Positions 36,363 to 46,361 are shown, counted from the stretch's first letter. The stretch is DNA of 64,000 nucleotides from Desulfuromonadaceae bacterium (GCA_028687585.1 JAQTZV010000017.1:1-64000), one strand, 5' to 3'. Translations and numbers: made by a program. Notes: generated by a model not told the origin, from the letters alone.

Positions 36363-38803
36363 CGCCCAAAGCTTCCCAAAAGATACAACCGGTCGTCAGC
36401 ACTATCGAGGAGTTCGACCGCAATTCCGGTTCCCTGATCGAGCGAGCGTTCTTCAACCACCGCCGCCTCTTTCTGGCAGTCTGCCTGGCGATCACCGTGG
36501 TGCTCGGCTTCAGTATGACGAATCTCAAGCTGAACGCAAGTTTCGAGAAGACCATTCCCACTCACCACCCGTACGTCGCCAATTACCTCAAGCACAAAAA
36601 CGACCTGGGTGGACTCGGCAACGTCGTGCGTCTGGCGGTGGAAACCACAGGCCCCTCCATCTACGACAAGGAGTACCTCGCTACTCTCCAGAAGATCAGC
36701 GACGAGATTTTTCTCATGCCCGGCGTGGAGCGGGCTTACGTGAAGTCCCTCTGGACCCCTTCGACGATGTGGCGGGGAGTGACCGAAGAGGGGTTCGAGG
36801 CCGGCCCGGTGATCCCCAACGATTACGACGGCTCGTCGGAGAGTGTTGCCCAGGTTCGTCGAAACGTCGATCGCTCGGGCGAGCTCGGCACCCTGGTGGC
36901 CCTCAACAGCAAGTCGAGCATCGTTTACGTTCCGCTCCTCCCCAATGACGCCGACTCCAACCGGCCCCTCGACTACGGCAAGCTCTCCCGGCAGCTCGAA
37001 CAGATCCGGGACAAATACCAAAGTCCGACGGTGAAGATTCACATCACCGGGTTCGCCAAGGTCCTGGGCGATCTGATTGGGGCGCTCCGGTGGTTCCTGC
37101 TCTTCTTTGCAGCAGCGATTTTGATCGATGCGGGGCTCAGGCAATACTACATCCGCTGCTGGAGGAGTACCGGACTGATGGTGGCTTGCTCCCTGATCGC
37201 GGTTGTCTGGCAACTCGGGCTCCTTGCTCTTTTAGGTTACGAGCTCGACCCGTACTCCATCCTCGTCCCCTTCCTCATCTTCTCCATTGGCATGAGCCAC
37301 GGCTCCCAGAAGATGAACGGAATCATGCAGGACATCGGGCGCGGAACCCACAGGGTGGTGGCCGCGCGCTACACCTTCCGCAGGCTTTTCCTGCCGGGGT
37401 TGACGGCGCTGCTCGCCGATGCGGTGGGATTTATCGTCCTGTTAGCCATCCGGATACAGGTTATTCAAGACCTGGCGGTGACCTCCAGCATCGGGGTGGC
37501 GATCCTTATCTTCACCAACCTGATCCTGTTGCCCATCTGCCTGAGCTTTACCGGGGTAAACGGAGAGGCGGCGCTGCGAAGCCTGAGCCAGGAGAAGGCG
37601 GAGTGCACCGGGGCGCAGAAGAACTGGTTTTGGCGTTTCCTCGACCTTTTTACCCGAAGAAAGTGGGCTGCGGTGGCCATCGCAGTCTGTGCTGTCATGG
37701 CAGCAGGGGGGCTGATTGTTCGCGAAAACCTCAAGATTGGGGATCTGGACCCGGGTGCGCCGGAGCTTCGTCCCACCTCTCGCTACAACCGCGATAACGC
37801 CTTCCTGAACGCGAACTACGGCGCCAGCAGCGACGTGCTCGCCGTCATGGTCGAGACACCTGATGGAGCCTGCACCAAATACGATACACTCATGCGGCTG
37901 GACGCTCTGGAATGGGCGTTGAGGCAGGTGCCGGGGGTGGAGTCGACCAACTCGCTCGCCCTCTCCAGCCGCCAGATATTCGGGGCCTACAGTGAGGGAA
38001 GCATGAAGTGGTATGACCTGCCGAGAAACCAGGACATACTCAACACGATCGCAGTCAACGGCCCCAGGGGGGTCTACAATGAAACCGGCAACCTGCTAAC
38101 CCTCTACGTATACCTCTCTGACCACAAGGCCGACACCCTTACTCGGGTGGTAAACACGGTGGAGACCTTTGCTGCTGAGAACGACACCAAAGACGCAAAG
38201 TTCATACTGGGGGCGGGCACGGCAGGTATCGACGCAGCCACGAACATCGTGGTGAAAAAGGCGACCCACGAGATGCTCTACTGGGTCTACGGTGCCGTCA
38301 TCCTCCTCTGCTTCATCACCTTTCGCTCCTGGCGCGCGGTGGTGGTGGCCGTGCTCCCCCTGATGCTCACGTCGATCCTGTGCGAGGCGCTCATGGTCTG
38401 GCTGGGGATGGGGGTCAAGGTCGCGACCCTGCCGGTGATTGCGCTCGGGGTCGGGATCGGCGTGGACTACGCGCTCTACATTGTGAGCGTGGTCCTGGGG
38501 CACCTGAAGGCGGGGGAGAGCCTCTCCACTTCCTACTACAACACGCTCTGCTTTACGGGGCGGGTGGTGGTGCTCACTGGGCTCACGCTGGCCTTCGGGG
38601 TGGCCACATGGGCGTTCTCGCCCATCAAGTTCCAGGCCGACGTGGGAGTTCTGCTCGTTTTCATGTTCGTCTGGAACATGCTCGGCGCGCTCATCCTGTT
38701 GCCGGCGCTGGCGACCTTCCTCCTGCTGCCGCAAAAGAAAGCGATGTCGCTAGCCGCCAGGGAAACGGAGCCGGTTGAAGCGGCGGAAGAGGTACCGATT
38801 TAA
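36359..38803 (+). CDS. MMPL/RND-superfamily transporter
   Basis: 814 residues, start codon GTG overlapping the previous stop. Two repeats of one transmembrane helix, a large periplasmic domain and a five-helix bundle can be traced (first bundle about 240-400, second about 640-800). SHGSQKMNG in the first bundle and GVGIGVDYALYIVS in the second match the sterol-sensing-like/MMPL pattern. Such proteins move hydrophobic molecules. No membrane-fusion partner is present. A short 3' remnant of a second copy survives before the MFS gene at 54064. Confidence 0.88.
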   Translation: MTPKASQKIQPVVSTIEEFDRNSGSLIERAFFNHRRLFLAVCLAITVVLGFSMTNLKLNASFEKTIPTHHPYVANYLKHKNDLGGLGNVVRLAVETTGPSIYDKEYLATLQKISDEIFLMPGVERAYVKSLWTPSTMWRGVTEEGFEAGPVIPNDYDGSSESVAQVRRNVDRSGELGTLVALNSKSSIVYVPLLPNDADSNRPLDYGKLSRQLEQIRDKYQSPTVKIHITGFAKVLGDLIGALRWFLLFFAAAILIDAGLRQYYIRCWRSTGLMVACSLIAVVWQLGLLALLGYELDPYSILVPFLIFSIGMSHGSQKMNGIMQDIGRGTHRVVAARYTFRRLFLPGLTALLADAVGFIVLLAIRIQVIQDLAVTSSIGVAILIFTNLILLPICLSFTGVNGEAALRSLSQEKAECTGAQKNWFWRFLDLFTRRKWAAVAIAVCAVMAAGGLIVRENLKIGDLDPGAPELRPTSRYNRDNAFLNANYGASSDVLAVMVETPDGACTKYDTLMRLDALEWALRQVPGVESTNSLALSSRQIFGAYSEGSMKWYDLPRNQDILNTIAVNGPRGVYNETGNLLTLYVYLSDHKADTLTRVVNTVETFAAENDTKDAKFILGAGTAGIDAATNIVVKKATHEMLYWVYGAVILLCFITFRSWRAVVVAVLPLMLTSILCEALMVWLGMGVKVATLPVIALGVGIGVDYALYIVSVVLGHLKAGESLSTSYYNTLCFTGRVVVLTGLTLAFGVATWAFSPIKFQADVGVLLVFMFVWNMLGALILLPALATFLLLPQKKAMSLAARETEPVEAAEEVPI

Positions 38804-38887
38804 GCAATGCGGCGTTTTCACGGGAAGGGAAACGCTTTTAGGCAAGACCTAACTAAAAAAACACATAAAAGGGAAAGGGGAACAACC

Positions 38888-41365
38888 ATGAAATCTGCAA
38901 ATGCTGAGAAGATGCTGGAAGCAGGTGTTACCGGTCATTTCAAGGAGATTGACGCACTGGAGTTGAGTGATCGCATCCATCGCTGGAAGGATGCGAGGAA
39001 TACGGCCCAGTTCAGGGTATGCGTGGAGCGGGAAAAACTCGCTATGAAGTCTTGGAAGGAGTCGGAGGGGGAGGATATCGAGCTTAGGCGGGCGCTGCTC
39101 TTCAAGGAGATCGCGGAAGGCTCCCCCATCGATATTCTGGATTTCGATCTGATTGTTGGCAGGCCGTCGAAGGGGCTCTTGGATGCGGTCACCGAGACCG
39201 ACGTGGCCGGGGATCATATCCCCGGTGTCTGGGACGACAGCGCCGATGATGTGCTGGACATGACCATGCACATAAAGGGGGGGCTGTCCAAGGAAGACCG
39301 GAAGGTTTTGCAGGATGCCGCCAGGTGCTTTCACAAACAGTCGGCGCCGGCGCGGGTAACGGACGCCTGGCGCAGGGTCGTGGGTACCTGGTCGGACGAC
39401 ATGGACGAGGCGAAGCTCCGAGATCCCTGGCTGTCGGCGGCCTTCTTCCCAGCTGCGGTGATGGCGCCGCTTTGGAGCCATGTGCTGGAGGGGGGGCTGC
39501 GCAGCTTCATCGAAAAAGCGAAGGAAAAGGTCCGCAGGTTCATCGAGACGGAGCAGACCGAGATAGACAGACTCTACTTCTGGCAGGCATCCATCATCAC
39601 TTGCGAGGCGTTGATCGCCTACGCGCACCGATACGCGAGGCTTGCCCGGGAAATGGCGAAGAAGGAGTCGAACGAAAAAAGGAAGCAGGAGCTCGTCCGC
39701 ATCGCGGAGGTCTGCGAGTGGGTACCGGAGCACCCGGCGCGCACCTTTCATGAGGCGGTCCAATCCATACATTTCATCTATCTGGGTAAGATCCTGGAAC
39801 AGCCCACCTATCCTCCGGTCATCGGCAGAGCGGACCAATTCCTGTGGCCGTATTTCGAGAAGGATTTCTATGCTGGAAAGGTGACGCTTCCGGAGGCTGC
39901 GGAACTGCTCGCCTGCGTCGTCGGGCATTTGGGGAGCCACACCTTCGTCGCCAATGCGGACTTCAGGGAGTCGCATCAGGTAAGTTACGGGATCAATCTC
40001 ATCAACGTGGGGGGGGTCGACCAGGACGGAAAGGACGCCTCGAATCTGTTGAGTTACCTTCTGCTCCACGTGGTGGGACTACTGAACCTCTCCACTCCGA
40101 GCGTCGGAGTCCAATGGCACAAAGACGTCGCCCCGTGGCTTCTGGACAAGGCATTCGACACAAACGTCAAGACGAAGGGGGGGACCCCGCTGTTTGAGAA
40201 CGGCGATCACGTGGTGGCCAGTTTGTTGAAAGGGGATGTGTCCGACAAGGATGCAAGAGATTGGTACAGCCTTGGATGCGTAACGCCGATGATCTCCAAC
40301 CGGGTTGATCATTACGGGGCCGAGGGGCTTGGAGCCTTCAACGTGGCGGGGATCTTCGACGTCACGATGCACAATGGGGTTTCTGCCGTAACGGGAAAGA
40401 AGGTAGGTCTGGAAACCGGAGATCCCCGCAACTTTCAATCTTTCGAAGAGCTGTATGGTGCCTTCAAGAAACAGCTCGAATTCATCGTGGGCCGCCTGTT
40501 CTGGTTGGCATCCATAGCGCTCAAGGAAAACGAGCGCTACATACGCTTCCCTTTTCTCTCGACGGTGGTGGCGGAGGGATGCATGGAGTACGGGGAAGAT
40601 TTGATGACGCCCAATCCAGCCTACCATACGTTCTTATTGACGGACCGGGCGATCGTGGATGCGGCGGATTCACTGGTGGCCATTAAAAAGCTCGTGTTCG
40701 ATGAGGGTAGGTTGACGATGACGGAACTCCTTGAGGCTCTTGATGCGAATTTCGCGGGGGAGAGGGGAGAAGAGATCCGGCAGATGTGTCTGTCCGCTCC
40801 CAAGTTCGGAAACGACATAGACGAAGCCGACCTGATGGTGCGGGATCTGGGTGCCTTTTCCGGGAATATCATCAGCTCGTACGACAACTCCCCCTATCCG
40901 CGCTTCAGGATCTCCCGCGAAGGACTATCGTGGCACTATTACGGCGGATTGGGAGTGGGCGCGCTCCCCAACGGGCGCAAGTCGCTGGAGCCTTTGAACG
41001 ACGGCTCAATATCGCCGATGCGCGGCATGGACAAGCGCGGTCCGACGGGGGTGATCCGGTCGGTACTCAAGGCGGGGTTCGAAGAGTCGTCGGCCACGGT
41101 GCTGAACCAGAAGTTCCCGGCGAGCCTCATGCGGAGCGCCGAGAACAGAGGAAAGTTGGTGAAGCTGACGGAGGCATTCATGAAAAATGGGGGACAGCAC
41201 ATCCAGTACAACCTAGTGGACTTCGAGGAATTGATGGACGCGAAGGCGCGCCCGGACGATCACAAGGACCTGGTGGTGCGCATCGGCGGTTTCAGCGCCT
41301 ACTTCGTGGAGTTGAGCCCGTCGATTCAGGACGACGTTATCGATCGCAGCGAGCAGGGATTGTAA
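38888..41365 (+). CDS. Glycyl-radical enzyme of unknown substrate
   Basis: 825 residues. The C-terminal glycine-radical motif is RIGGFSAYF, with the radical Gly at residue 801. The thiyl-radical Cys is Cys464 in YSLGCVTPM. A single Cys excludes classical pyruvate formate-lyase, which has adjacent Cys residues. Diol dehydratase, choline lyase and hydroxyphenylacetate decarboxylase have Glu two places after this Cys; here it is Thr466. Length is within the range for X-succinate synthases, but no BssB/BssC-like small subunits are visible. It follows the transporter by 84 bases and precedes an NTF2-like gene. The start is placed at ATG 38888, behind AGGGGAAC; 27 extra residues upstream are unlikely. 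Subfamily is uncertain. Confidence 0.9.
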   Translation: MKSANAEKMLEAGVTGHFKEIDALELSDRIHRWKDARNTAQFRVCVEREKLAMKSWKESEGEDIELRRALLFKEIAEGSPIDILDFDLIVGRPSKGLLDAVTETDVAGDHIPGVWDDSADDVLDMTMHIKGGLSKEDRKVLQDAARCFHKQSAPARVTDAWRRVVGTWSDDMDEAKLRDPWLSAAFFPAAVMAPLWSHVLEGGLRSFIEKAKEKVRRFIETEQTEIDRLYFWQASIITCEALIAYAHRYARLAREMAKKESNEKRKQELVRIAEVCEWVPEHPARTFHEAVQSIHFIYLGKILEQPTYPPVIGRADQFLWPYFEKDFYAGKVTLPEAAELLACVVGHLGSHTFVANADFRESHQVSYGINLINVGGVDQDGKDASNLLSYLLLHVVGLLNLSTPSVGVQWHKDVAPWLLDKAFDTNVKTKGGTPLFENGDHVVASLLKGDVSDKDARDWYSLGCVTPMISNRVDHYGAEGLGAFNVAGIFDVTMHNGVSAVTGKKVGLETGDPRNFQSFEELYGAFKKQLEFIVGRLFWLASIALKENERYIRFPFLSTVVAEGCMEYGEDLMTPNPAYHTFLLTDRAIVDAADSLVAIKKLVFDEGRLTMTELLEALDANFAGERGEEIRQMCLSAPKFGNDIDEADLMVRDLGAFSGNIISSYDNSPYPRFRISREGLSWHYYGGLGVGALPNGRKSLEPLNDGSISPMRGMDKRGPTGVIRSVLKAGFEESSATVLNQKFPASLMRSAENRGKLVKLTEAFMKNGGQHIQYNLVDFEELMDAKARPDDHKDLVVRIGGFSAYFVELSPSIQDDVIDRSEQGL

Positions 41366-41444
41366 GCGAGGGGTCGATGCATTGCAATCGGCAGGATAAT
41401 CGGAGTTTTGAAGGAAAGAAACGATAAACGGAAAGGAGAGATCG

Positions 41445-41951
41445 GTGGAACTTGCATACGAATACGTTTCAGATTGGTTCGACAGGTATTTCGAGACCGT
41501 TAGTAAAGTGGGGATGCTGGAGACAGTGCCTACCATCGGCAAGTTCTTCTGTGAAGATTTTGAGTTTATTTACTATTCCATGCCGCCGGAGGCAGAGTTT
41601 TCTGCGGCGAGGGCGACCCGCGAGGAACTCGTCATGCAGTTCATACATCCGGGTTTATGCGAGGTGATCAAGCCTGAGTACAAGGCGATCGATCTGAAAC
41701 ACAATATCGTTGCGGTCAAGTTCTTCGATCAGATCATCAGCGCCACGGGGGGCGTGCTGGGATCCTTCTTCGCATCCGCCTACTACCATATCGTGCCTGC
41801 CGAGGACACGGGCCTGAAGATTCGAAAACTTGAGTACTGGACGGAAACTCAATCTCCGGAGTCGGTGAGGGTTCAACGGGATGCCTGGCTCAAGGCGCAG
41901 CAGGGAGCCTACGCTAGCGTGATATCCGACTGGCTCCAGGCGAGGTATTAG
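41445..41951 (+). CDS. NTF2/SnoaL-like protein
   Basis: 168 residues, with a GTG start 80 bases after the glycyl-radical gene and AAAGGAGAG upstream. The arrangement of an N-terminal helix pair (WFDRYFETVSKVGML), mixed beta strands and a central cone fits the NTF2/SnoaL fold, which often catalyses small isomerase or hydratase steps or binds ligands. It may be an accessory subunit of the radical enzyme or act on its product; both are inference. No assigned catalytic residues. Confidence 0.55.
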   Translation: MELAYEYVSDWFDRYFETVSKVGMLETVPTIGKFFCEDFEFIYYSMPPEAEFSAARATREELVMQFIHPGLCEVIKPEYKAIDLKHNIVAVKFFDQIISATGGVLGSFFASAYYHIVPAEDTGLKIRKLEYWTETQSPESVRVQRDAWLKAQQGAYASVISDWLQARY

Positions 41952-42149
41952 ACGTGCTATCGGCCATGACGAGTTGCGATTTCAGTCCCAGCATGTATCA
42001 GGGGTTATCTCCGAACCCAGCCGAGCACGGAAGCTGCACGTAGTACCTCCTTATATGCGATTCAAGGGGCAGTGATCCTGCCCCGATTTTTCGAAAAAAA
42101 TCGGTTTTCTGGTCGAGTACGGAGATATGAGCTTTTCAGGAGGACTCTT

Positions 42150-43895
42150 ATGGGGAGAAAAATTGTGAATAAAATATTGCGCGTAGACATGACAAATTTG
42201 AGCACCAAAATCGAATCCGTCCCAAAGGAATGGTCAGGTCTTGGCGGTCGTGCGCTGACTTCCACATTTGTCGCAGCGGAGGTTGTCCCGACCTGTCACC
42301 CCCTGGGTGAAGGCAATAAATTGATCTTTGCGCCAGGGCTTTTGAGCGGTACCGCTGCCGCCAATACCGGCCGTTTTTCAGCCGGCGCCAAAAGCCCCCT
42401 GACCGGCGGCATCAAGGAGAGCAACGCCGGTGGTACCGCCGCCCAACAGTTTGCCCGTCTCGGTATCAAGGCGCTCATTATCGAAGGATTGCCCAAGGGA
42501 GACACCTGGTATAGCCTTCATGTCAATAAGGATGGTGTGTCGATTGCCGAGGAGACCGAGTTGATCGGCAAGGGAAACTACGCTGTTGTGGAGACGCTGG
42601 AGCAACGTCTCGGCAAGAAGGTCGGCATTCTCAGCATCGGTCCGGCCGGCGAGATGCGGATGCTTGCCGCCAACATATCCGTAAAGGACAAGGACAGCAG
42701 GCTACGCAGTCACGGACGCGGTGGTCTGGGTGCTGTCATGGGTTCCAAAAAAATCAAGTATATCTCTATTGACGACAGCGATGCCCCCGGAGTCAGCCTG
42801 GCTGACCCCGAGAGGTTCAAGACTGCGGCACGTGCGTTAGCCAAGGCAATAATAAACCACCCGGCAACCGGCGAGGGGATTCCGACCTTCGGCACGTCGG
42901 TAATGGTGAACATCATTAATGCCGCAGGCAGCATGCCGACCCGTAACTTTACCCACGGACAGTTCGAGGGACATAACGACATAGCGGGCGAGACCATGCG
43001 CGAAGTCATCCTGGCCCGCGGCGGCAGCCCCAAGCATGGATGCCAGGCCGGTTGCATAATGCAGTGCTCCCAGGTCTACAACGACAAGGATGGCAACTAT
43101 GTGACCGCCGGGTTTGAATATGAAACCATCGAACTCCTCGGCGCCAACGCCTGCATCGGCAACCTGGATGACATAGCCGTTGCCGACTATATAATGGACG
43201 ACATCGGAGTTGATTCCATCGAGACTGCAGTCACCTTCGGCGTAGCCATGGAGGCCGGTGTCCTCCCCTTCGGTGACGGCAAGGAGGTGTTGCGCATGCT
43301 CAAGGAGGAGATCGGGATGGGCACTCCCCTCGGGCGCATTCTGGGCAGCGGCGCCGGGAATTGCGGCAAAACATACGGCGTCACCCGGGTTCCGGTGGTC
43401 AAGAATCAAGCCATCCCCGCCTACGACCCCCGGGCGATCAAGGGCATCGGTATCACCTACGTCACCAGCCCCATGGGCGCCGACCACACCGCCGGTTACG
43501 CCATCAGTCACAACCTTATGGGGTCTGGCGGCCGCATAATCGATCCGCTCAAGAAGGACGAACAGGTCGAACTGTCACGACATCTTCAGATTGGGACTGT
43601 CATCGTCGACTCGGCCGGGCTGTGTCTTTTTGTCGGATCTCCGATGGCGGATGATCCGACGTTTGTTCCTTCCCTGATGGAGTTGATCAATGCACGTTTT
43701 GGCCTGGCTCTCACCCCCGATTGGATAGGAGAACTCGGCATGAATGTTCTTAAAACCGAGCGCGCTTTCAATATTGCCGCCGGTCTTTCCAGTAAGGATG
43801 ATCGATTGCCGGAATTTTTTAAGGAGCCGCTGTTGCCGCATAACGCTGTGTGGGATTTTACCGGAGAGGAAATTGACGAATTCTGGGATTTCTGA
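42150..43895 (+). CDS. Aldehyde:ferredoxin oxidoreductase-family enzyme (tungsten type)
   Basis: 581 residues. Pterin-binding motifs include SGLGGRALTS, then GRFSAGAKSPLTGGIKESNAG. Cluster ligands appear as C298, C302, C306 (GCQAGCIMQC) and C492 (SAGLCLFVG). The first two are spaced by three residues rather than the two usual in AOR, which is worth noting. It would oxidise an aldehyde to an acid with ferredoxin. A ThiS-like protein gene follows after 171 bases and an alcohol dehydrogenase after that. The start ATG 42150 follows CAGGAGGACT; the frame is open 26 codons further upstream. Confidence 0.85.
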   Translation: MGRKIVNKILRVDMTNLSTKIESVPKEWSGLGGRALTSTFVAAEVVPTCHPLGEGNKLIFAPGLLSGTAAANTGRFSAGAKSPLTGGIKESNAGGTAAQQFARLGIKALIIEGLPKGDTWYSLHVNKDGVSIAEETELIGKGNYAVVETLEQRLGKKVGILSIGPAGEMRMLAANISVKDKDSRLRSHGRGGLGAVMGSKKIKYISIDDSDAPGVSLADPERFKTAARALAKAIINHPATGEGIPTFGTSVMVNIINAAGSMPTRNFTHGQFEGHNDIAGETMREVILARGGSPKHGCQAGCIMQCSQVYNDKDGNYVTAGFEYETIELLGANACIGNLDDIAVADYIMDDIGVDSIETAVTFGVAMEAGVLPFGDGKEVLRMLKEEIGMGTPLGRILGSGAGNCGKTYGVTRVPVVKNQAIPAYDPRAIKGIGITYVTSPMGADHTAGYAISHNLMGSGGRIIDPLKKDEQVELSRHLQIGTVIVDSAGLCLFVGSPMADDPTFVPSLMELINARFGLALTPDWIGELGMNVLKTERAFNIAAGLSSKDDRLPEFFKEPLLPHNAVWDFTGEEIDEFWDF

Positions 43896-44066
43896 TCCTG
43901 TGTCCCCTCTTGCCCGGGCGCGGGACAAACAGGCAGGACGAGCTGGCGAGTAAGCTGTGATGAGCCATTAGTAAGTTAGAAGTTATTTTCTGCGCTTTTC
44001 AGGCAGGAAATAACTTCGTTAACGCACTTATCCTGTTTATCAGGGTTAGGGAGAGACCGCGGCATT

Positions 44067-44291
44067 ATGAGGATCACCGTCAAGTTGTTTGCCACCTTCA
44101 GGGATGGCCTATTCAAGGAAGCGCAGAGAGATGTTCCCGAGGGGGGCACGCTTGGTCAGGTGATTGCGGAACTCGGGATTGCCGAAAAGGACGTCGGTAT
44201 GGTGCTTGTAAACGGGCGGCATGCCCCCATGGGGCTTGTGTTGAGCGATGGTCTTGTCCTTGACATATTCCCGTTGCTGGCAGGAGGCTAG
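44067..44291 (+). CDS. MoaD/ThiS-family sulfur-carrier protein
   Basis: 74 residues, beta-grasp fold, starting MRITVKLFATFRDGLF and ending in the conserved LAGG, as needed for C-terminal thiocarboxylate formation. It most likely supplies sulfur for the pyranopterin cofactor of the neighbouring AOR-family enzyme. The gap before it contains an inverted repeat (GAAGTTATTT...) around 43979-44015. It is encoded in the same direction within the cluster. Confidence 0.8.
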   Translation: MRITVKLFATFRDGLFKEAQRDVPEGGTLGQVIAELGIAEKDVGMVLVNGRHAPMGLVLSDGLVLDIFPLLAGG

Positions 44292-44372
44292 CAGAATTGA
44301 TGTGCCTGAACGCTCTTGCAACAGTTTGAAAAAATTATATACACATCGTTTCAATAAAAGGAGAAAAACCGC

Positions 44373-45515
44373 ATGAAGATTACAGCTGCCGTGGCGCGGG
44401 CCACCCACGCGCCCCTTACCCTGGAAACCCTTGACCTGGAAGACCCCCGCGACGACGAGATCCTGGTTCGGGTCGTTGCGACCGGCGTTTGTCATACCGA
44501 CATGGTTGTCCGCGACGGTCTCCTGCCCACGCCCCAGCCCGTGGTCCTGGGGCATGAGGGGGCCGGAATCGTCATGAAGGTCGGGCGCTCGGTGCGCAAG
44601 GTAGCCCCCGGCGACCATGTGGTCATGACCTTCAACTCCTGCGGCGCCTGCCCGAGCTGCGCCGATCATGAGCCCGCCTACTGTCATGAGTTCTTTCCGC
44701 GTAACTTCTTTGCCGATCGCGCCGACGGCACCAGTGCCATTTCGAGTGACGGTGAACTGGTTCACGGCAACTTCTTCGGCCAGTCCTCCTTCGCCAGTCA
44801 TGCCCTCTGTCATGAAGTAAACGTGGTCAAGGTGCCCAATGATGCGCCGCTCGAAATCATGGGGCCGCTCGCCTGCGGCGTGCAGACCGGCGCCGGCGCC
44901 GTGATGAACGCGCTCAAGGTGACGGCCGGAAAGTCCTTTGCCGTCTTCGGCACCGGTTCGGTCGGGCTCTCGGCCGTGATGGCGGCCAAGGCCGTCGGCG
45001 CCACGACCATCATTGCCGTGGATACGAACGCAGAGCGGCTCGCCTTTGCCCGTGGGGTAGGGGCTACCCACACGGTGAATCCCAAAACAGCCAGTGCCGC
45101 CGACGAGATCCTGGCGGCAACCGGTGGAGGGGTAAACTTCGCCCTGGACACGACCGGCCTGTCCGATGTCATCCGCACAGCCGTGCTCAGCCTGGCTCCG
45201 CGCGGCATCTGCGGCATCCTGGGGGCCTCGCCCATGGGGAGCGAAATCAACCTCGACGAGGTCCATTTCATGAGCGGCGGTCGCCGCCTGATCGGCATCG
45301 TGGAGGGTTCCTCCGATCCCGACGTATTCATCCCGCTCTTGGCGGATCTTCACGCCAAGGGCCTCTTTCCGTTCGACCGGATGATCCGCTTCTACCCCTT
45401 CGAAAAGATTAACGAGGCGATTGCCGATTCGGAGTCCGGGCTGACAATCAAGCCCATTGTTCGCATGGGGTTGGCATGTTTTACTAAACCGCCGCACGGT
45501 GCGGGCCAAGCGTAA
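44373..45515 (+). CDS. Zinc-dependent alcohol dehydrogenase (aryl-alcohol type)
   Basis: 380 residues. Catalytic zinc ligands appear in GVCHTDMV and GHEGAG, and the structural zinc set in CGACPSCADHEPAYC. The Rossmann motif is FGTGSVGLSAVMAAK, and DTNAER places an acidic residue that favours NAD+. Overall form resembles benzyl/aryl-alcohol dehydrogenases. It would make the aldehyde used by the AOR-family enzyme upstream. The AAAAGGAG ribosome site is strong. A low-similarity role for secondary alcohols cannot be excluded. Confidence 0.85.
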   Translation: MKITAAVARATHAPLTLETLDLEDPRDDEILVRVVATGVCHTDMVVRDGLLPTPQPVVLGHEGAGIVMKVGRSVRKVAPGDHVVMTFNSCGACPSCADHEPAYCHEFFPRNFFADRADGTSAISSDGELVHGNFFGQSSFASHALCHEVNVVKVPNDAPLEIMGPLACGVQTGAGAVMNALKVTAGKSFAVFGTGSVGLSAVMAAKAVGATTIIAVDTNAERLAFARGVGATHTVNPKTASAADEILAATGGGVNFALDTTGLSDVIRTAVLSLAPRGICGILGASPMGSEINLDEVHFMSGGRRLIGIVEGSSDPDVFIPLLADLHAKGLFPFDRMIRFYPFEKINEAIADSESGLTIKPIVRMGLACFTKPPHGAGQA

Positions 45516-45542
45516 CAATATAAATTCCCAAGGGAGGCTTTC

Positions 45543-46361
45543 ATGAATCTGAACGGAAAAGTAGCACTCATCACCGGGGGAGGCCAGGGGATAGGCGCCG
45601 CGATCGCACGGCGCTTCGTCGCCGACGGCTCGAAGGTCTGCATAACCGGCCGTAACATTGGATCACTTGAGACGGTGGCGCAATCCCTTCCGTCCGGCTC
45701 CGTAACGGTCTGCACAGGCGATGTCTCGAAGTTCGAAGACGCAGGGCGCATGGTGGAAACCGCCGTGGCCTTCGGGGGGAAGATCGACGTGCTCGTGAAC
45801 AACGCCGGGATAGATCCGGGGGGGAGCGTTGTCGATCTTGATCCAGACCGCTGGCGTGAGGTCATTGAGATAAACCTTACCGGTCCATTCCTGCTCATGA
45901 AGGCCGCCCTGCCCCATATGATCAAGAATGGAGGCGGTTCGATCATCAACGTGTCTTCACTGGGGGGGCTTCGCTGCCTGCCCGGCATGCCCGCGTATGC
46001 GTCCTCAAAGGCGGGCCTGATCATGCTCACTCAACAGGTTGCCCTGGACTATGGCCCTTACCGTGTGAGAAGCAACGTGGTATGCCCCGGCGGAACGAGG
46101 ACGGATATGATTGAGCATTCACTTGGTACTCTGAAGGACACTCTCAATACTGATGTGGAGGGTGTGTTCAAGATTGTATCTTCCGGTATTCCTCTGCGCC
46201 GGTTTGCGGAACCGGAGGAAATCACCGGGATCTGTAGTTACCTGGCAAGTGATGACTCGTTGTTCATGACGGGATCGGTCCTTTTGATCGACGGCGGCTC
46301 GGCAGTCGTTGATGTATCTGGTGCCACGTTAACCAACGCCGGGGTGAAATGGGGTGTATAG
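45543..46361 (+). CDS. Short-chain dehydrogenase/reductase
   Basis: 272 residues. TGGGQGIGAAIARRF is the nucleotide loop, VLVNNAGIDPGG the NNAG motif, and a Ser about residue 140 (INVSSLGG) with YASSK supplies the catalytic triad. Terminal VLLIDGGS is typical. It lies 27 bases after the alcohol dehydrogenase and is probably in one transcript. Likely oxidation of a hydroxy group or reduction of a keto group on a pathway intermediate. Confidence 0.85.
   Translation: MNLNGKVALITGGGQGIGAAIARRFVADGSKVCITGRNIGSLETVAQSLPSGSVTVCTGDVSKFEDAGRMVETAVAFGGKIDVLVNNAGIDPGGSVVDLDPDRWREVIEINLTGPFLLMKAALPHMIKNGGGSIINVSSLGGLRCLPGMPAYASSKAGLIMLTQQVALDYGPYRVRSNVVCPGGTRTDMIEHSLGTLKDTLNTDVEGVFKIVSSGIPLRRFAEPEEITGICSYLASDDSLFMTGSVLLIDGGSAVVDVSGATLTNAGVKWGV

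Noticed and set aside
36226..36948. 240-residue plus-strand frame overlapping the YCF48-like and MMPL genes
   Set aside because: Low-complexity Arg/Pro-rich translation in an alternate frame of real genes.
38849..40069. Long minus-strand open frame (about 406 residues) opposite the glycyl-radical gene
   Set aside because: It is the antisense shadow of a GC-rich real gene; the plus-strand protein has all family motifs.
38888..41365. Glycyl-radical enzyme as pyruvate formate-lyase
   Set aside because: PFL has two adjacent active-site Cys; here there is one (GCVTP), and the activase has extra ferredoxin clusters.
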